Shown here piece by piece: positions 11,571 to 21,341 of a stretch of DNA of 64,000 bases (the stretch's first letter is position 1; the number at the start of each line of letters is the position of its first letter). The notes beneath the pieces are model-generated. The model was not told the origin of the DNA and made no database searches. It saw only the letters and a program-made list of their open reading frames with translations. Made by a program: the position numbers and the translations under genes. The stretch spans positions 930,501 through 994,500 of the forward strand of contig OX485807.1 of NCBI GenBank assembly GCA_950295325.1, written 5' to 3'. This stretch comes from Polytrichum commune (taxonomy: Eukaryota; Streptophyta; Polytrichopsida; Polytrichales; Polytrichaceae).

Positions 11571-12657
11571 CTGCAATCCAAGAAATCGAAACTGTGAGTT
11601 TCGGTCGATCGACCCAAAGTATTGCAATGTGCATTTAACATTTGGAGGATTGACCCAAACATTTACTTAATTTTCAAAGTCGTTTTAAAAGATCTTTTAG
11701 ATTTTAAAGTGTGGTTTAGGTGGTCACCCTGTAATGTTTGGGTCGAGCGACCCAAACATGATGAGGCTGCAAATTTAGGTATCTCAACACATTCATTTCA
11801 GACTGCAATGTTTGGGTCGAACGACCCAAACAATTACTTAATTTTGGAAGTTCTTTTATATTTTACAATGTGGTTTAGTTCTTCTCCCTGTAATGTTTGG
11901 GTCGAGCGACCCAAATATGTTAGGCTGCAAATTTAGGTAGCTCAACCCATTCATTTCAGACTGCAATGTTTGGGTCGAACGACCCAAACAATTACTTAAT
12001 TTTCAAATTTCTCTTTTATTTTACAATGTGCTTTAGTTCTTCTCCCTGTAATGTTTGGGTCGACCGACCGAAACATGTTAGGTTGCAAATTTAGGTAGCT
12101 CAACCCAATCATTTCAGACTGCAATGTTTGGGTCGAACGACCCAAACATTCACTTAATTTTCAAAGTTCTTTTATATTTTACAATGTGGTTTAGTTCTTC
12201 TCCCTGTAATGTTTGGGTCGAGCGACCCAAACATGTTAGGCTGCAAATTTAGGTACCTCAACCCAGTCATTTCAGTCTGCAATGTTTGGGTCGAACGACC
12301 CAAACATTTACTTAATTTTTGAAGTTCTTTTATATTTTACAATGTGGTTTAGTTCTTCTCCCTGTAATGTTTGGGTCGAGCGACCCAAACATAATGAGGC
12401 TCCAATGTTTGGGTCGCTCGACCCAAACAAGAGGCTGCAATGTTTGGGTCGAACGACCCAAACATTTAGTTCATTTTAGGCTGCAATTCAAATATTTATT
12501 ATATTTTAATATGAGTTTGGGTCGTCTCCCCAAACTACTGTGTTTCCAGATGCATGTTTAATGCTTGGGCAACATATACAATGCTTATGCATTGTATATG
12601 TAACAGGAACCTAAAGGGAATGATGCAAATTGTGTGCACTGATGCAAATTGCTTACC
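11571..12657 (-). other. Probable 5'-UTR intron of the cargo gene, packed with palindromes
   Basis: A donor AAGACAAG|GTAAGC at 12657/12656 and the acceptor TTGCAG at 11571 define a 1,086-bp intron directly before ATG 11570. Sequence upstream of the donor on the minus strand has stops in all frames, as expected for a 5' UTR exon. The intron is AT-rich except for palindrome copies at 11599-12534. Confidence 0.55.
11599..12534. repeat. Palindrome array, composite 158-bp period, 10 perfect plus 4 imperfect copies
   Basis: Perfect copies start at 11737, 11811, 11896, 11969, 12127, 12212, 12285, 12370, 12408 and 12443. Single-mismatch copies lie at 11599 and 12054, and degraded ones at 11641 and 12516. 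Spacing alternates about 73 and 85 bp, and centres alternate AA and AG in most units (AC in the 12054 copy), so the amplified unit is 158 bp with two palindromes. The spacers share ATTTAGGTA(G/C)CTCAACCCA and TGTGGTTTAGTTCTTCTCCCTG motifs. Confidence 0.95.
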
Positions 12658-13316
12658 TTGTCTTTCAAACTCTTGAAAGCTGCTCTCACAATCTGCTTCT
12701 TACAACCAGACTCAGAAACTCTGTTGTGGCACTAAAGAACAACTCTCACAAAGATCTCAGAAACACAATGAATCTCTCAAGCACCCTAAAACTTTCTCAC
12801 AAACCCCCTGATTCTTGCAAACTCAGGCCTAATTTGAAAGACCTCTACCTTTCTATCACACTTGACCGTGCTCACTTCTACTCAACCTAAAATCACTCCA
12901 TGCATGAATTTTACAAAACAAGTAAGGAGTTCAACACAATAAACCGCTCCGAACTCACTCAAAGCTAACACTCTGGACCAAGAAGAGAGAATAAGAAGAG
13001 GAAGACAATAACACGAGGAATAGAATGAGAGAAGAGGAGGAGAAGCATCAGAGAGGAGGAGAGGAATGAAGGAGAAAGAAGAATGAAGGGAAGCGGCGCG
13101 ACCAAGACAAAAGCAAAAGGTGCGAGAGGAAGCGCTTGGCGCGGCGCTATGGAAAGCGGCGGCGGCGTTTCCAAGAGCGGCGCTTGGCGCGGAGGAAGAG
13201 AGGAAGAAAAAGAGAGAAAGAAAAAAGAGGAGGGGAGAGAAGGAGAGAGCGGAAGGGGTCACCCTAAACCCTCGAATCCGGGCCATTAGATTGCGCCGGG
13301 CCCATCAACGGCTCAG
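12658..13316 (-). other. Probable transcription start region of the cargo gene
   Basis: I see no protein gene here. The minus strand just before the donor at 12657 lacks an open frame and looks like 5' UTR. The 12990-13260 stretch is purine-rich (GAGGA/GAAAGA runs) on the plus strand. Open frames on both strands there are low-complexity and are not supported. Confidence 0.4.
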
Positions 13317-13385
13317 AAGCCTCGCGGGCCAACACCTTGCCAGGTGTCGACACCTCCTTGGTTTAGGTGGTTGCCCGCGAGGCTT
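13317..13385. repeat. Short inverted repeat with 13-bp GC-rich arms
   Basis: Arms AAGCCTCGCGGGC (13317-13329) and GCCCGCGAGGCTT (13373-13385) are perfect inverted copies around a 43-bp loop that itself contains GGTGTCGACACC. A role is not evident. Confidence 0.7.
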
Positions 13386-14040
13386 GTGGTGTTGACACCT
13401 GCCACCCTAGGGAGATTGCCTTCCTGGTTGTCCTTGCCCCTAGGTGCGGGACATAGGAGGGCCGGCGCCTCTCTTGGCCGCCCGGCCCCGGCCTTCTAAC
13501 CCGCTATTCATTAGCGGCAATTCAATACCAGTCAAAAACCTACGTGGACTAAGGTATTCCACAAAATTAACACCATCACCAACTCATATTTTAATGGTGT
13601 TCAATTGAATGATCACCCGTTGGAATTGATAACATCGTTGAATGTAGCCATTATCGTTTTGGTGTATGAATAATGAAATTTATGGAATCATATGAGAGTG
13701 TTACAAAGTCTAAGAGGAGTAAGTCATAATTATATTGCAATCCACAAAGGCAATTACACGGTGCAATAATATAAATATGGTAACCATTCACATGGTTAAC
13801 AGTTTAGGATTATGTATTGTAATTTATATGATGGTTGTTGGTAGAGGACAATGCTCTAGTCTATAATGGATACCCTAACAAGTAGCATTAGAGTGAACAT
13901 TAATATATGTACTTAGAAGTTCACATTTGAAGTACATGGGAGAAACAAATGATTACAAATGTATCTACTGCAACCCCATGGAGTTCACATATCATATGAA
14001 GTCATTTAAACATTCAGTTTGATGTTTGATGATGCCTGAA

Positions 14041-14068
14041 CCCTAAACCCTAAACCCTAAACCCTAAA
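14041..14068 (+). repeat. Interstitial plant telomere-type tract
   Basis: Four tandem CCCTAAA heptamers followed by a partial fifth. Plant-type telomere unit in C-strand orientation, too short to be a telomere. Confidence 0.85.
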
Positions 14069-14883
14069 CCTTATACAACACAAACCATAACTGGATGGCA
14101 CATAGGTCAAATGACATGGGCCTTGGTGCTTGTAGTTTCCAATACAAATGTATATTGTCATCACAACATCCTAATTCACAAACGTGAAAGATGGATGTGT
14201 GGTTTTTCACGAATGAACGCACTAAAGGAAATAAACGATATTGTGCTCACAAGTAGGTGATACAATATTAACCTATAACCTTGTCACCTGGTAAGAAAAG
14301 CATAAGAACTAGATTATAATGGATAGGATGTTGTTCATGTTAACATGTTATTTGGAATAGTGAAATATTATATATTAATTTAAAGTAGATTTCATGTTGT
14401 GAATGATATGAGGACATACCTTTTGAACTTTGCATGTTTTGCTCACACACATTGGTAGAGTTCAAGGGACTTCACGATAGGTTCAAACATCCTTGGAAGA
14501 TTGAACGTGCCAAATGTCATTTGTGGTTTAGGGTTCCATTAATGACTTCCACATAGGTACTAGGTTATTGTCACACTTGGAGTCTTGAGGATGAAGCAAT
14601 ATTGGGTGCACACATTACAACACAACATATGTTCTTTTAATTAGCAGAAATTGAAAGTTGGCCAAATTATTCAAGTTTGTCATGGCATTAATTATTTGTT
14701 TTCAAAATATAAGTCCTCATGTGAGAGTCTAAATAATAGCATTAACTATTATATTTAGTGACTTTTAGTATATGAAGTTTTATAATACATGCACATCTTT
14801 TGTCAATATATTGTTTGAAATATACCATAATGTTTGACTACAAGTAGAGTAAAACCCCTTAATAGATATAATCTTACATATTG

Positions 14884-15019
14884 TCATAGGGTTATTGGTA
14901 TTTAGTGTATGCGTTCATATGTAGTGTATCAAAACCTTTATATCCTTTTTAGTTATATGATAGTTAGTGTTTGATACACTTAAAACGAACGCATACACTT
15001 CCCATTACTAACCCTATGA
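14884..15019. repeat. Imperfect 136-bp hairpin, possible MITE remnant
   Basis: The outer arms TCATAGGGTTA and TAACCCTATGA pair. The inner blocks AGTGTATGCGTTC and GTGTATCAAA pair with TTTGATACAC and GAACGCATACACT. No clear target duplication was seen. Confidence 0.6.
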
Positions 15020-15641
15020 GAGTAAGTAACATTAAATGTAAACTCAAACACTAAATATCCACTATGGTGATATATGGAAGTTACATATAGGGATTTAGTA
15101 TTAGTAAGGATGTGAGAAAAATATACAACAATGATAAAAGGAGAAAGGAGATGGCAATAGGGAAGGTGGTGGTGTATTCATGTATAAAACTAATTATGAA
15201 AGAGTTGAAGAATAGTGTTGACCAAGTTAGGGTGGTAACAACTTTAAATATATGTTGAATTATTCATTTGGTGGTTGGGGCAACGAAGAGCCAAGCTAAA
15301 TATACATTCTCTATTATTGACAAGAAGCGGGAAATTGAGTCAGAAGGTTTGAATTAACATCCAAAGGAGACCAGGTGGGAAAGGCATCCAAAGAGGATGC
15401 CCAAAGCGGAGGCGGGTAGTATAAAGAGCCCAACCCCCCCAAATGCTGGTTCTTTCTTTCATGTCCCAATCCTGAGATTGCTGCAAGCTCTCTAAGTTGG
15501 AGCTGTAATACACGGTTTGTATACGCTTCCATTCATGAGCAACTAATTACAACAAGCATCTATGAGTTCAGTTGTCCCAAATAGGTTATAAATAGATTAA
15601 TAGAGCATCACCCGAATAAATAGGCGGATTTTGCGGAATTG

Positions 15642-16910
15642 TTTGGGTCGGTCGACCCAAACCCAGCCTTACAGTGTGGGTGCTCTCTGTATTGAGCCAG
15701 AACCCATCCTGCCTCAAGGTTTGGGTCGATCGACCCAAACCCAGCCCTACAGTGTGGGTGCTCACTGTTGTGAGCCTGAACCCATCTTGCCTCATGGTTT
15801 GGGTCGATCGACCCAAACCCAGCCCTACAGTGTGGGTGCTCACTGTTGTGAGCCTGAACCCATCCTGCCTCATGGTTTGGGTCGGTCGACCCAAACCCAG
15901 CCTTACAGTGTGGGTGCTCTCTGTTGTGAGCCTGAACCCATCCTGCCTCATGGTTTGGGTCGATCGACCCAAACCCAGCCCTACAGTGTGGGTGCTCTCT
16001 GTTGTGAGCCTGAACCCATCCTGCCTCATGGTTTGGGTCGATCGACCCAAACCCAGCCCTACAGTGTGGGTGCTCTCTGTTGTGAGCCTGAACCCATCCT
16101 GCCTCATGGTTTGGGTCGATCGACCCAAACCCAGCCCTACAGTGTGGGTGCTCTCTGTTGTGAGCCTGAACCCATCCTGCCTCATGGTTTGGGTCGATCG
16201 ACCCAAACCCAGCCCTACAGTGTGGGTGCTCTCTGTTGTGAGCCTGAACCCATCCTGCCTCATGGTTTGGGTCGATCGACCCAAACCCAACCCTACAGTG
16301 TGGGTGCTCTCTGTTGTGAGCCTGAACCCATCCTGCCTCATGGTTTGGGTCGATCGACCCAAACCCAGCCCTACAGTGTGGGTGCTCACTGTTCTGAACT
16401 TGAACCCATCCTGCCTCATGGTTTGGGTCGGTCGACCCAAACCCAACCTTACAGTGTGGGTGCTCTTTGTTGTGAGCCTGAACCCATCCTGCCTCAAGGT
16501 TTGGGTCGATCGACCCAAACCCAGCCCTACAGTGTGGGTGCTCATTGTTGTGAGCCTGAACCCATCCTGCCTCATGGTTTGGGTCGATCGACCCAAACCT
16601 AGCCCTACACTGTGGGTGCTCACTGTTGTGAGCCTGAACCCATCCTGCAAAAAGGTTTGGGTCGCTCGACCCAAACCCAGCCCTCTAAGTGTGGGTGCTC
16701 CCTGTCGTGACCCAAAACCCATTCTGCCAAAAGGTTTGGGTCGCTCGACCCAAACCCAGCCCCTAAGTGTGGATGCTGTCTGTAGTGAGCCTAAACCCAT
16801 CCTGCCAGAAGGTTTGGGTCGCTCGACCCAAATCCAGCGCCTAAGTGTGGGTGCTCTCTGTATTGAGCCTGAACCCATCCTCCCAAAAGGTTTGGGTCGC
16901 TCGACCCAAA
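15642..16910. repeat. Palindrome array, 78-bp period, 17 copies
   Basis: Seventeen perfect palindromes start at 15642 and then every 78 bp (one step of 79 bp) to 16891. Centres are GT, AT or CT, with CT only in the last four. The spacer reads roughly CCAGCCCTACAGTGTGGGTGCTC...GAACCCATCCTGCCTCATGG. As 78 is divisible by three, long frames stay open on both strands (over 400 codons). These are repeat artefacts. The array lies just upstream of the transposase gene and between the two divergent transcription units. Confidence 0.97.
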
Positions 16911-17124
16911 CCCAGCCTCTAAGTGTGGTTGGGATCTGGGTGCCGGTGTGGCCACTGGCCTTCCGAAACCTTTACAAGCCCAATGGCATAGCAGTCATAT
17001 GAACTTATATGAGCACTGAGTATTTGCAATTTTGTTTATATATGATGGTTTTTTTGTTCTTCGATTTGAACCTACAATTTTTGTGATTTTAAGACAATGT
17101 TCAATGTTCATGTGTGTAGGCAGA

Positions 17125-20100
17125 ATGGATGGGTTTAGTGAAATAGGGGATTGGTCATCTGATGACATGGCCACTTGGCCATCTGCATCTGATGATGACC
17201 TAGACATTGTCGGGGAGGCTACTATGGCTGACAGTGCGGATGAAGATCATTTGGATTTACCTTCGTCTTCCGTACCGCAGTGTCCCATTGTTGAATGTAC
17301 GGGACTTTCAAGGGCTTCGTGGGTGAATTTGGAGGTGATACTTCTTAACGATAGTGGAGTTGTTGTGGCGGAGGGGATTTGCCGTAACACCCATCCGCAA
17401 GATTGCATTGATGAAAACCCGCTTGGCACTGAGGACGTTGGGGTTGTCATATTGGAGTCGGTCGTTCATTCCGAGGTGGATCCCACTCATAGGTTCTCCC
17501 TCCGCAGGTGGCCATTGAGGAATGTCACAATTGATGGAGTTAGCTTGCGTGAACATGAGCAACGACACATGCAAATCGAAAAGGAGGTGCAATCAAACAT
17601 GCGGCCGCGCAAGGGTCAAAGAAAGTACGATACATTGGCACGTCCTGCTCCGTCTGCAACTGATTGTAAACGTCAAAGGTTGCTCGGGGAGGATTCCATT
17701 AGAGAAGTTGCCACAAAGGATTGTTGTGTGCATCGTTGTTGCCAATTGTTTCCAAGGGATAAATTGAAGGTCATCCGCGAAGAAATGTGGCTTGGAGATT
17801 TCCGTCTAAGATCCACAAGAAAACTTGATGTCCATAGGGCGATACATGTGAATGGGACGGGTCGCAAGGTCATCACCATTGAAAGCATAGACGTGTGTTG
17901 TAAGGCATGGTACACCATTCACGGTGTGTCGAAATCGGACTTTTATAGACAAGCTGCTTATGCCAAGGAAGGCCGCCGGTCCCGTCACCATGGTAACGTG
18001 GGTTTAAAGAAGCCTAGGGAAGCAACAAGGCAAGCAACGGCCACTCTAGCAACCATCATTGTCCCTCTTGCCGATGCAATGCCGCACAAAACACGCACAC
18101 TCACAACCGGTGAAAAGGTTGTGGAGAAAGTTCTTCCCACAGGCACAAAATGGAAAGACATATTGTTGGACGTTAATGCAGTTGGCGAGAAGATTGGGTT
18201 GGAGCCAATTTCATTGTCAAAATTGAGTGCAATCAAGAAACAAAACTTTAGCGAATACATTACAAAAAGACGAGGGGACAAATTTGCCAGGTGCTCTAAT
18301 TGCGAGAAGTTGAAGCGCCTCCGGGATGCACACACGATGGGCACCGAGTCATATGCAGCGCATCAATTGAACTATTTCAAGCACGTAAACATGCAAGAGG
18401 CACACCGTAATGATTACTACACAAATAGAGCTTTGTCCATCTCCAGGCCCTTGGAGGTTCTTACGGTCATCCATGACAAAATGGACCATGCCAAAACAGC
18501 CTCCCCATGTTTTGCAAATCGAATCAAGGCCACGGATGGGTTTTTCAAGTTGCCTGTATCGGTTACAGGTGAACTTCGAAACAATGTCATGACATACCCT
18601 AAATGTTGTTGTATTTTATTCCGTGATGTACTGGAGAACATGGATTCCTTCATAATGGTTTATTCATACATAGATGCTAATCACGTTGGGTTGGCATTGC
18701 AGGAATGATTGCACATGGACACGGTGATGTCAAATTTGCTCATTATGCTCTTGATTTGTATCCAGCGGATTCAAACCACACGATAGGATCATTTGCAAGG
18801 CTTTTACGTGATTTAGAGAAACCACCAGCCTATTCTTCAGGATTGTTATTTGAGAACACGGGTTCAACACCTTTATATGAAGCGGTGTTGGATGGAAAAG
18901 ATGTATGCTTGCATTCGTTGCCCGAGCCACCCAATGAACCCGTGATTGCCAAGAAGTTGCCTCCAACTTTGCGTGTCCAATTGGACAATTGTGCCAAGGA
19001 CAATAAAAGCAGATATGTATTTGCATATTGGTCGTTGTTGGTTGCGAAAGGCATTTTCAAGGAGGTTTTTGTGTCCTTCCTATTGGTAGGCCACACGCAC
19101 GATGATATTGATGCATCTTTTGGGCGGTGGAGCATGAAGTTGCGGGAGGAGGATTTCCCTACAATTCCATTATTGATGAAGTCGTACATGGATTTGGAGA
19201 ACGTTCCCGTCATCCCCCATATGATTGAGGAGGTGCCAGACTTCAAGGCATTTATAGAACCTTATATTCGAAGTGGAGCTCACCGATTGATCGGGCATAC
19301 GAAGGCACAACAATTCCGCTTCTATATGCGTGACGATGGTGTCCCGGCCATGCAATACAAGTTGTTGTGCACGTCACAAGACTGGAGCCCGCCGGAGGGT
19401 CTTCTTGTGTGGCGCGTGGATGCGGATGGAAAGACCATGTTACCGGATGGGGAGCCTAGGCCTTGTAAGCCAATAGCCATGAAGAATTTGGAGGATATTT
19501 TGAAAGGTATATCAGGCTTCATACAATATTGGGAGAGTTTGAAAATAGCGGATGTTGGCGGATCATGTTGGCATCGTTATGGGAGTTGGATACATTATTG
19601 GACACGTGTTCGTGCCGCCTTGGCAGACCTCCACCAAGATAGCCCTCATACTTTGAGGCATGGATTTTGGCCACAAACACGAGTCGATGTACAAGCTTCA
19701 GAGCCTAGTCTTTTGGGAAATGGAGAGGTTCGAGAGGAGTTTGATGTGGACGACCATTACGTGGGGCCTGCTAGTAGTCGTCCCCCACCATCTTTCCGCA
19801 TTGCAGTGGATTGTCATGAAGGTTATATGCTCATTTTGCGTCCTGGAGACGAGACATATGCGAAGCCAGTGTGGGTGGCAAGAGCTTTGTCCAATCCCAA
19901 TTTTGTAACTTCCAGCCCTCATTTTCGACAAATACAAGTGGAGTACTATCGACCGACAGCAAGGAATGAAGATGTGATTCGGCATTATACAGGCTGGGAT
20001 ACAAACCCTAACTTTCGGTGGAAGGTGGATTCTGAGCACGGTCCATCTTGGGTAGATACAGATTCCATATTCATAGCATGGAAACCACGGAAACACCATA

Positions 20101-20189
20101 GTGGATCAGTGTCCATCCCTCAAAAGTACATAACTTTTGCAAAAGACAACCTTGCTCGGATTGCAGAAGAAGCAACCCACGTTGAATGA
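17125..20189 (+). CDS. DUF7869-like putative DDD transposase, one intron, intact
   Basis: Exons 17125-18568 and 18703-20189 are joined across a 134-bp GT-AG intron (18569-18702, branch-like TGCTAAT near the 3' end), giving a 976-residue protein. Splicing yields ...LPVSVTG|MIAHGHGD and removes an apparent frame change. Residues 180-320 hold the Cys/His and FYRQAAYAKEGR block typical of this family. The presumed RNase H-fold catalytic Asps are in IHDKMDHAK (D451/D454), QLDNCAKDN (D576) and GHTHDDIDASF (D615/D616/D618). The start at 17125 (MDGFSEIG) directly follows a GTAGGCAG acceptor-like site, so an upstream 5' UTR exon is possible. Being the only intact transposase-like gene between the TIRs, it is the likely mobilising enzyme. 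The DUF7869 assignment is from memory of motifs. Confidence 0.8.
18569..18702 (+). other. Intron in the transposase gene
   Basis: ACAG|GTGAAC donor and TTGGCATTGCAG|GA acceptor, with TGCTAAT 18-24 bp inside the acceptor. It splits codon GGA after its first base and restores phase between the two halves of the gene. Confidence 0.85.
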
Positions 20190-20693
20190 GAAGTTGGTAG
20201 GATTGTGTTAGCATGATTATAGTTTAATACGTAATTATAGCAATATAAATTACACATATGTGTGCTCTTCAAAATTGGGGCAGAGTTTGGGTAGAACTTA
20301 CGAATACTATATTGTTTGGAGTTGGATGAATATCCATTTACTATATTTCAAGCTGCAATTGAAGTTCATCTTATTATTATGCTTGGGACTATATTCTCGA
20401 ATGAAGAAACATGCATTTATTACATGCACTTTGTATGTTGCAATGTCTATATTCTATTGAACATGCTTATAATAGAAATCATTTTATATATATTTTTGGG
20501 TGAAACTTGTTTGAAGTGCTCTACCCAATGTGTTTTTGTTGATGAAGTTGGTGTCGAGTGCTCTACCATATGTGCTTATGTCCGCACATCATAGATTTGG
20601 GATATTAGAACATATAATATAATTGAGATTGTTGACAATATAGTTTCGGGCCTCTTCAAGTTCTTTGATCCATATATTAATTTGAGACTAGAG
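20190..20693 (+). other. 3' flank and right subterminal region of the transposon
   Basis: AT-rich, without a supportable gene. It contains two GAAGT-TGGTGTCGAGTGCTCTACC-like short repeats (about 20514 and 20550) and likely holds the transposase polyadenylation region. Confidence 0.5.
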
Positions 20694-20721
20694 AAAGTCT
20701 CAATTTAACGAATATAGTGTT
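20694..20721 (-). repeat. Right terminal inverted repeat of the 16.6-kb transposon
   Basis: 28 bp identical in reverse complement to 4123-4150, followed by TCAT at 20722-20725. A further TTGAGAC lies just inside at about 20681-20687, in opposite orientation relative to the terminal copy. Confidence 0.95.
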
Positions 20722-20725
20722 TCAT

Positions 20726-21341
20726 GTATGATTGGCAAAATGGGTTGACGGACGAAGAAGAGGACAGATTGTTTGTATCAGAACCAGATTTACTTCCGGT
20801 AGCCACTGTGACTATCCTTGAATTGCCACTACCAGAACATGGCGTGACGGAAGAGGAGTTGGACGTCCAAAGATTGATCGCTGATGAACATGATACTACC
20901 AAAGAACTTGGAAAGAATCATGCTGGTAGCAAATGAGATGCAGATAATCCAAAGAGAAATGTCCAAACCAACAATATTGTGGACCATCACCTCTTAGTTG
21001 GTCATGTTCCATTTGGTCATATCCCAACTGGAAGCCAAGATGACCTGAATACACCGACTGGTACTGTCCCGAATAATGAAGGCATGGACGACTCACTAGA
21101 TGGGGTGTCGCGGCGTTCCACACCTCGTAGCTCAATAGGAGGGGATGTCACTGCAGAAGCAGCCCTTGCCAAACCAGTGAGTGTGGGGCAACCCTTGGAC
21201 GTCCCGCCCAAGGTGGATAAGCCAAAGGATTATCCAGACAACTTCTACCAGTTCACAGAGGGAGATGTACTGGTGGATGAACAACCAGCACGGGAGAAAG
21301 TGAAAGACATGAAGGTGGCTGGTTGGACGTTGCCAGAGTAG
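20726..21341 (+). pseudogene. Protease-RT linker of the Ty3/gypsy polyprotein
   Basis: This segment continues the protease frame exactly: CTC AT from the left flank joins G TAT GAT TGG here, giving LLMYDWQNG. It is acidic, has no catalytic motif and carries two in-frame stops, TGA at 20934-20936 and TAG at 21339-21341. The RT frame continues directly after the second. Such linkers are usual between the protease and RT of plant Ty3 elements. Confidence 0.8.

Larger units (their letters stand above)
13386..15641. other. AT-rich intergenic stretch inside the transposon
   Basis: No supportable gene in about 2.2 kb. It holds a short telomere-like tract (14041-14068) and an imperfect hairpin (14884-15019). 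It separates the cargo region from the palindrome array. Confidence 0.6.
4123..20721 (+). mobile_element. 16.6-kb cargo-carrying TIR DNA transposon with DUF7869-like transposase
   Basis: The ends are perfect 28-bp inverted repeats starting AACACTATATTCG (4123-4150 and 20694-20721). They are flanked by a 4-bp target duplication TCAT (4119-4122 and 20722-20725). Deleting the element and one TCAT restores the host polyprotein frame. Inside are a transposase gene near the right end, a large divergent minus-strand coding region, subterminal repeats at the left end, and a palindrome family confined to this element. Identical TIRs and an intact transposase frame suggest a recent insertion. Although CACTA appears in the TIR, the 2-bp offset, the 4-bp duplication and the transposase type do not fit the CACTA superfamily. 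A Sola-like affinity (4-bp duplications are known there) is only a guess. Confidence 0.92.

Noticed and set aside
12882-13395. Small frames on both strands (Ser/Leu-rich minus, Lys/Glu-rich plus)
   Set aside because: Purine/pyrimidine-biased low complexity in the presumed 5' region of the cargo gene, with no supporting motif.
15642-16910. CRISPR-like array
   Set aside because: The repeat is a perfect palindrome with near-identical spacers in a plant transposon. There is no leader, cas gene or spacer diversity.
15586-17002. Long frames on both strands (323-442 codons) with LGRSTQT or WVDRPKP repeats
   Set aside because: They are products of the 78-bp palindrome array, whose period is a multiple of three. 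There is no non-repeat domain.
18700-18710. Programmed frameshift between two overlapping transposase ORFs (ATGA overlap)
   Set aside because: A GT-AG intron with a branch-like TGCTAAT joins the two parts in phase and yields a better protein sequence.
4123-20721. Classifying the 16.6-kb element as CACTA because of CACTA in the TIR
   Set aside because: CACTA elements start exactly with CACTA and make 3-bp duplications. Here TIR identity extends two bases further out, the 3 bp next to CACTA do not match (TAA versus TTT), and a 4-bp duplication fits. The transposase is also not TNP2.
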